Positions 5,163-6,108 of a stretch of DNA of 6,108 nucleotides are shown here, piece by piece. Source of the stretch: Fidelibacterota bacterium REDSEA-S14_B6 (GTDB taxonomy: Bacteria > Fidelibacterota > Marinisomatia > Marinisomatales > S15-B10); NCBI GenBank assembly GCA_001626655.1, contig LUOC01000109.1, positions 1-6,108 of the forward strand. Direction: 5' to 3'. Made by a program: the position numbers and the translations under genes. Every line of letters begins with the position of its first letter. Positions within the stretch are counted from its first letter, which is position 1. The notes below the pieces were generated by a model. It saw only the letters and a program-made list of their open reading frames with translations, made no database searches and was not told the DNA's origin.

Positions 5163-6108
5163 GTGGGCACTCCAGTTTCCGCGGACGACAGTCTCCGGCG
5201 TAATCCTCGTTTCCGTCCTGCTGGGCTGGCACATCCCCAAGATCCATTTCGAACCGGACATGAAGGCGATGATCCCTCAGGATTTTCCTCAGGTGACGGC
5301 CCTTGAGGAAATCGACGAACTATTCGGCGGGAACGAGATCATCGTTGTGGCGGTGGCGTCCGATTCACTCCTCCATCCGGGAACGCTGGAGAAATTCCGA
5401 TCGCTCCACGAAGAGCTCGAAGAGGTGCCCTCTGTGGACCGAGTCCTCTCCGTTTATTCCGCAAAGGAGATTATCAGTTCGGCGGAAGGGTTCGAAGTGG
5501 TGGATCTGCTTGAAGAAATCCCCACATCGGCTGAAGACCGGCAGAGGTTGAAGGAGAGGATCAAGCGCAACGAACTGTTTTCAGCCACACTCTTCTCCGA
5601 GGAACTGGACGCCATGTCTTTCATGCTCATGCTCAACTCATCCTATGGAATGGACGACCTTCAGGTCAGGAACGCTGTTGTGGAGATTGTGGCGAAATAC
5701 CGATCGCCGGAGATGGTCTACGTCGCCGGTCTCCCTTTGACGCGGGCCGCTGTCCTTGAGGGGATGCGGACAGACATGAAGAACTTCCTCCCCTACGGCG
5801 TCATGCTGATGATTCTTCTGCTGGCTCTCAGTTTCAGAAGTTGGATGGGCGTCTTCCTTCCCCTCATCGTTGTAGGCTTCTCCCTGATCTGGACGTTCGG
5901 TCTTATCGGCCTCTTGGGCATCGACTTTGTCTTTTTCTATGTCCTCATGCCGGTCATCCTTATCGCGGTGGCGAACGATTACGGCATTCACATGGTGGCC
6001 CACTATTTCGAGAATCTGAAGCGGCGACTGTTCGATGACAAGATGGAAAACATCCGGGAGACGGCATCGAGTCTCAACAAGCCCATCGTCCTTGCCGGGG
6101 TGACCACC
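5146..6108 (+). CDS. RND-superfamily (MMPL-like) exporter, N-terminal part
   Basis: The frame stays open to the window edge, giving 321 residues of a protein whose family members usually have about 750-800. The first membrane helix is at about 14-30. It is followed by a large periplasmic loop starting FEPDMKAMIPQDFPQ and containing DELFGGNEIIVVAV. Further helices lie at about 213-231, 235-258 and 261-279. DYGIH (D278 on) at the end of the fourth helix is the segment where RND transporters carry conserved acidic residues for proton coupling. The start ATG at 5146 has GAGGGA at 5133-5138 (7-base spacer) and overlaps the end of the TetR gene by 17 bases, implying co-transcription and coupling. 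The family exports lipids or hydrophobic compounds; the substrate here is unknown. A partner such as a periplasmic lipoprotein-carrier-like protein may follow outside the window, but that is a guess. Confidence 0.9.
   Translation, partial: MSRLTEWALQFPRTTVSGVILVSVLLGWHIPKIHFEPDMKAMIPQDFPQVTALEEIDELFGGNEIIVVAVASDSLLHPGTLEKFRSLHEELEEVPSVDRVLSVYSAKEIISSAEGFEVVDLLEEIPTSAEDRQRLKERIKRNELFSATLFSEELDAMSFMLMLNSSYGMDDLQVRNAVVEIVAKYRSPEMVYVAGLPLTRAAVLEGMRTDMKNFLPYGVMLMILLLALSFRSWMGVFLPLIVVGFSLIWTFGLIGLLGIDFVFFYVLMPVILIAVANDYGIHMVAHYFENLKRRLFDDKMENIRETASSLNKPIVLAGVTT

Noticed and set aside
4635..5261. Minus-strand open frame of 208 codons
   Set aside because: It is antisense to the TetR gene and the start of the exporter, both of which have clear family motifs. 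Its translation shows no recognisable domain.
5638..6003. Minus-strand open frame of 121 codons
   Set aside because: It is antisense to the exporter's membrane segments. The Asp/Glu/His-rich composition is what hydrophobic codons give when read on the opposite strand.

Overview
The window looks like a piece of a Gram-negative, moderately GC-rich bacterial chromosome, probably from an uncultured environmental lineage. The evidence is an exported M61 peptidase with a Sec-type signal peptide, an RND/MMPL-type exporter and a sodium:solute symporter. Intergenic elements of the 'CTTCG...GTGAA' / 'CTCTGTG' type resemble dispersed repeats I recall from many environmental bacterial genomes. I cannot assign a phylum from the sequence.

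Layout, left to right. (1) Positions 1-497 carry a small, unrecognised single-pass membrane protein on the + strand. (2) Positions 498-709 are a gene-free convergent gap holding a strong imperfect hairpin and one copy of a short dispersed repeat. (3) From 4396 down to 710 there is a three-gene minus-strand cluster: M61 peptidase with a PDZ domain, then thiamine pyrophosphokinase (TPK), then a sodium:solute symporter (SSS). The genes are packed with no spacing. The TPK reading frame runs into the peptidase gene, and the symporter starts at a TTG inside a TTGA overlap with the TPK stop. (4) Positions 4397-4556 are a divergent promoter region with two adjacent inverted repeats. (5) From 4557 to the right edge there is a plus-strand pair: a TetR/AcrR regulator and the N-terminal 321 residues of an RND-superfamily (MMPL-like) exporter, overlapping by 17 bases.

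How the genes may work together. TetR plus RND exporter is a standard regulator/efflux-type arrangement, and the inverted repeat directly in front of the TetR start is the obvious candidate operator. TPK coupled to an SSS transporter suggests uptake of thiamine (or a related substrate) followed by pyrophosphorylation, although the transporter's substrate cannot be read from the sequence and no TPP riboswitch is visible. The role of the peptidase in the same cluster is unclear.

The most unusual points are three. TPK family homology extends about 30 codons upstream of the first usable start codon, into a stretch overlapping the end of the peptidase gene with no ATG, GTG or TTG. A dispersed-repeat copy appears to supply the C-terminal tail of the symporter. 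The TetR gene lacks a Shine-Dalgarno sequence and may be read from a leaderless transcript under a start-abutting operator. I see no clearly novel multi-gene system.
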